From an uncultured Erythrobacter sp. (GTDB taxonomy: Bacteria > Pseudomonadota > Alphaproteobacteria > Sphingomonadales > Sphingomonadaceae): a stretch of DNA of 14,271 bases. A model generated the notes under the pieces. The model saw only the letters and a list, made by a program, of their open reading frames with translations. It made no database searches and had not been told where the DNA came from. The stretch covers positions 1 through 14,271 of the forward strand of contig CAMYIQ010000172.1 of assembly GCA_947258465.1 (NCBI GenBank), in the 5' to 3' direction. The position numbers and the translations under genes were made by a program. Below are positions 13,753 to 14,271 of the stretch, piece by piece. Within the stretch, counting starts at the first letter, position 1. Every line of letters starts with the position of its first letter.

Positions 13753-14271
13753 CGGCAACTTCCTCACGCGCAGCCGGTCGGCGGCTCTGGACGATGCGGA
13801 ACCGGCCGGCGACGAAGGCAAGATCGGCAAGGCAGGCATTGCCGGCCGGGTTGAGCCCCGTCACATGATAGTCGCTATACGCGGCTGCGAAATTCGCCCA
13901 CATCGCGCCGTGGAGATTGATCGAGAGATTCATGCCCGCAACCGTATAGGCATCCAGCGAACGGGCGATGAAAGCCTCGTCGGTCGAATAGAGGTAGGAC
14001 GATATGGCGCCGTGTTCGCGCACTAGCTGCGTTGCTTCCTCGACCGCGTCGTCACCGGATTCGGCTGCGATGATAAACATCACCGGCCCGAAATGTTCTT
14101 CGGCATAGAGCGCCGCATTGTCGGCCGGGAGCGTCACGATCAGCGGTGTCATCGTGCGGGCATCGGGAAAGTCCGGATGTTCATAGGGGGTGGGGCGGCG
14201 CAGCACCTTTGCAGAGCGGTGTTCCTCAGCCTCTTTTTCCAGTCGTCGAACGATATCGCAACTCGGCTCGG
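13742..14271 (-). CDS. PaaN-like aldehyde dehydrogenase, C-terminal part (5' end outside window)
   Basis: The visible 175 codons are open to the right edge and end at a TAA (13744-13742). They match the C-terminal region of the PaaN branch of NAD(P)-dependent aldehyde dehydrogenases. EEHFGPVMFII (near 14100) corresponds to the FGPV motif of the superfamily. The run AGMNLSINLHG, then AAYSDYHVTGLNPAGNA and FVAGRFRIVQSRRP, is characteristic of PaaN-type proteins rather than ordinary aldehyde dehydrogenases. The catalytic cysteine and cofactor site lie outside the window. A possible GTG at 14206 is internal, because the reading frame and plausible family sequence continue to the edge. The gene overlaps the lipocalin-like gene. 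PaaN-type proteins are named from phenylacetate catabolism, but many sphingomonad copies lie in unrelated catabolic clusters, so the substrate is open. Confidence 0.82.
   Translation of the reverse strand, partial: EPSCDIVRRLEKEAEEHRSAKVLRRPTPYEHPDFPDARTMTPLIVTLPADNAALYAEEHFGPVMFIIAAESGDDAVEEATQLVREHGAISSYLYSTDEAFIARSLDAYTVAGMNLSINLHGAMWANFAAAYSDYHVTGLNPAGNACLADLAFVAGRFRIVQSRRPAAREEVADAA

Overview
The window looks like part of a catabolic island from a high-G+C alphaproteobacterium, most likely a sphingomonad (Novosphingobium/Sphingobium/Erythrobacter-type). This rests on roughly 60-65% G+C judged by eye and on the enzyme mix: several acyl-CoA dehydrogenases, a P450, a VanA-like Rieske oxygenase, a Sulfotransfer_3-type sulfotransferase and a DUF1254/DUF1214 protein. 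The taxonomy is an inference. I see no rRNA, tRNA, CRISPR array, insertion sequence, regulator or transporter gene. Coding density is high and no gap exceeds 242 bp.

Layout. A divergent intergenic region (7918-8159) separates two gene blocks. Leftward (minus strand), in transcription order: an HMG-CoA-synthase-fold/zinc-ribbon/OB-fold (DUF35) fusion protein (7917-6391), an SCP2-type thiolase (6398-5199), an NAD-type short-chain dehydrogenase (5170-4397), the two subunits of a probable heteromeric acyl-CoA dehydrogenase (4243-3095 and 3098-2070), a cytochrome P450 (1944-754), and an acetyl-CoA hydrolase/CoA-transferase-family gene running off the left edge (749-1), which carries an apparent frameshift. 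Rightward (plus strand): a single-chain IVD-like acyl-CoA dehydrogenase (8160-9323), a Rieske non-heme iron oxygenase (9510-10625), a sulfotransferase (10694-11875) and a DUF1254/DUF1214 protein (11872-13194). A hairpin near 13218-13245 lies where this block meets a second leftward pair: the C-terminal part of a PaaN-like aldehyde dehydrogenase (13742 to the right edge) overlapping a small lipocalin-like gene (13752-13312).

Working model (inference). The leftward operon reads as a CoA-dependent chain- or ring-degradation route. CoA transfer activates an acid and the P450 hydroxylates it. The heteromeric dehydrogenase desaturates the acyl-CoA, the SDR oxidises a hydroxyl, and the thiolase with its DUF35 partner cleaves the 3-oxoacyl-CoA. 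No enoyl-CoA hydratase or acyl-CoA ligase is visible, so the route is incomplete here. Two-gene acyl-CoA dehydrogenases and DUF35/thiolase pairs are best known from steroid side-chain catabolism, which makes a bulky alicyclic, steroid-like or terpenoid-like substrate plausible but unproven. The rightward operon adds a second dehydrogenase, a Rieske oxygenase, a PAPS-type sulfotransferase and a DUF1254 protein, a combination I cannot map to a described pathway.

The most notable points are the HMGCS-like/DUF35 fusion, which lacks the usual nucleophilic cysteine and overlaps its thiolase; the frameshift inside a perfect inverted repeat in the CoA-transferase gene; and a GCGAGTT motif found twice in each of the two main intergenic regions of the plus-strand block.
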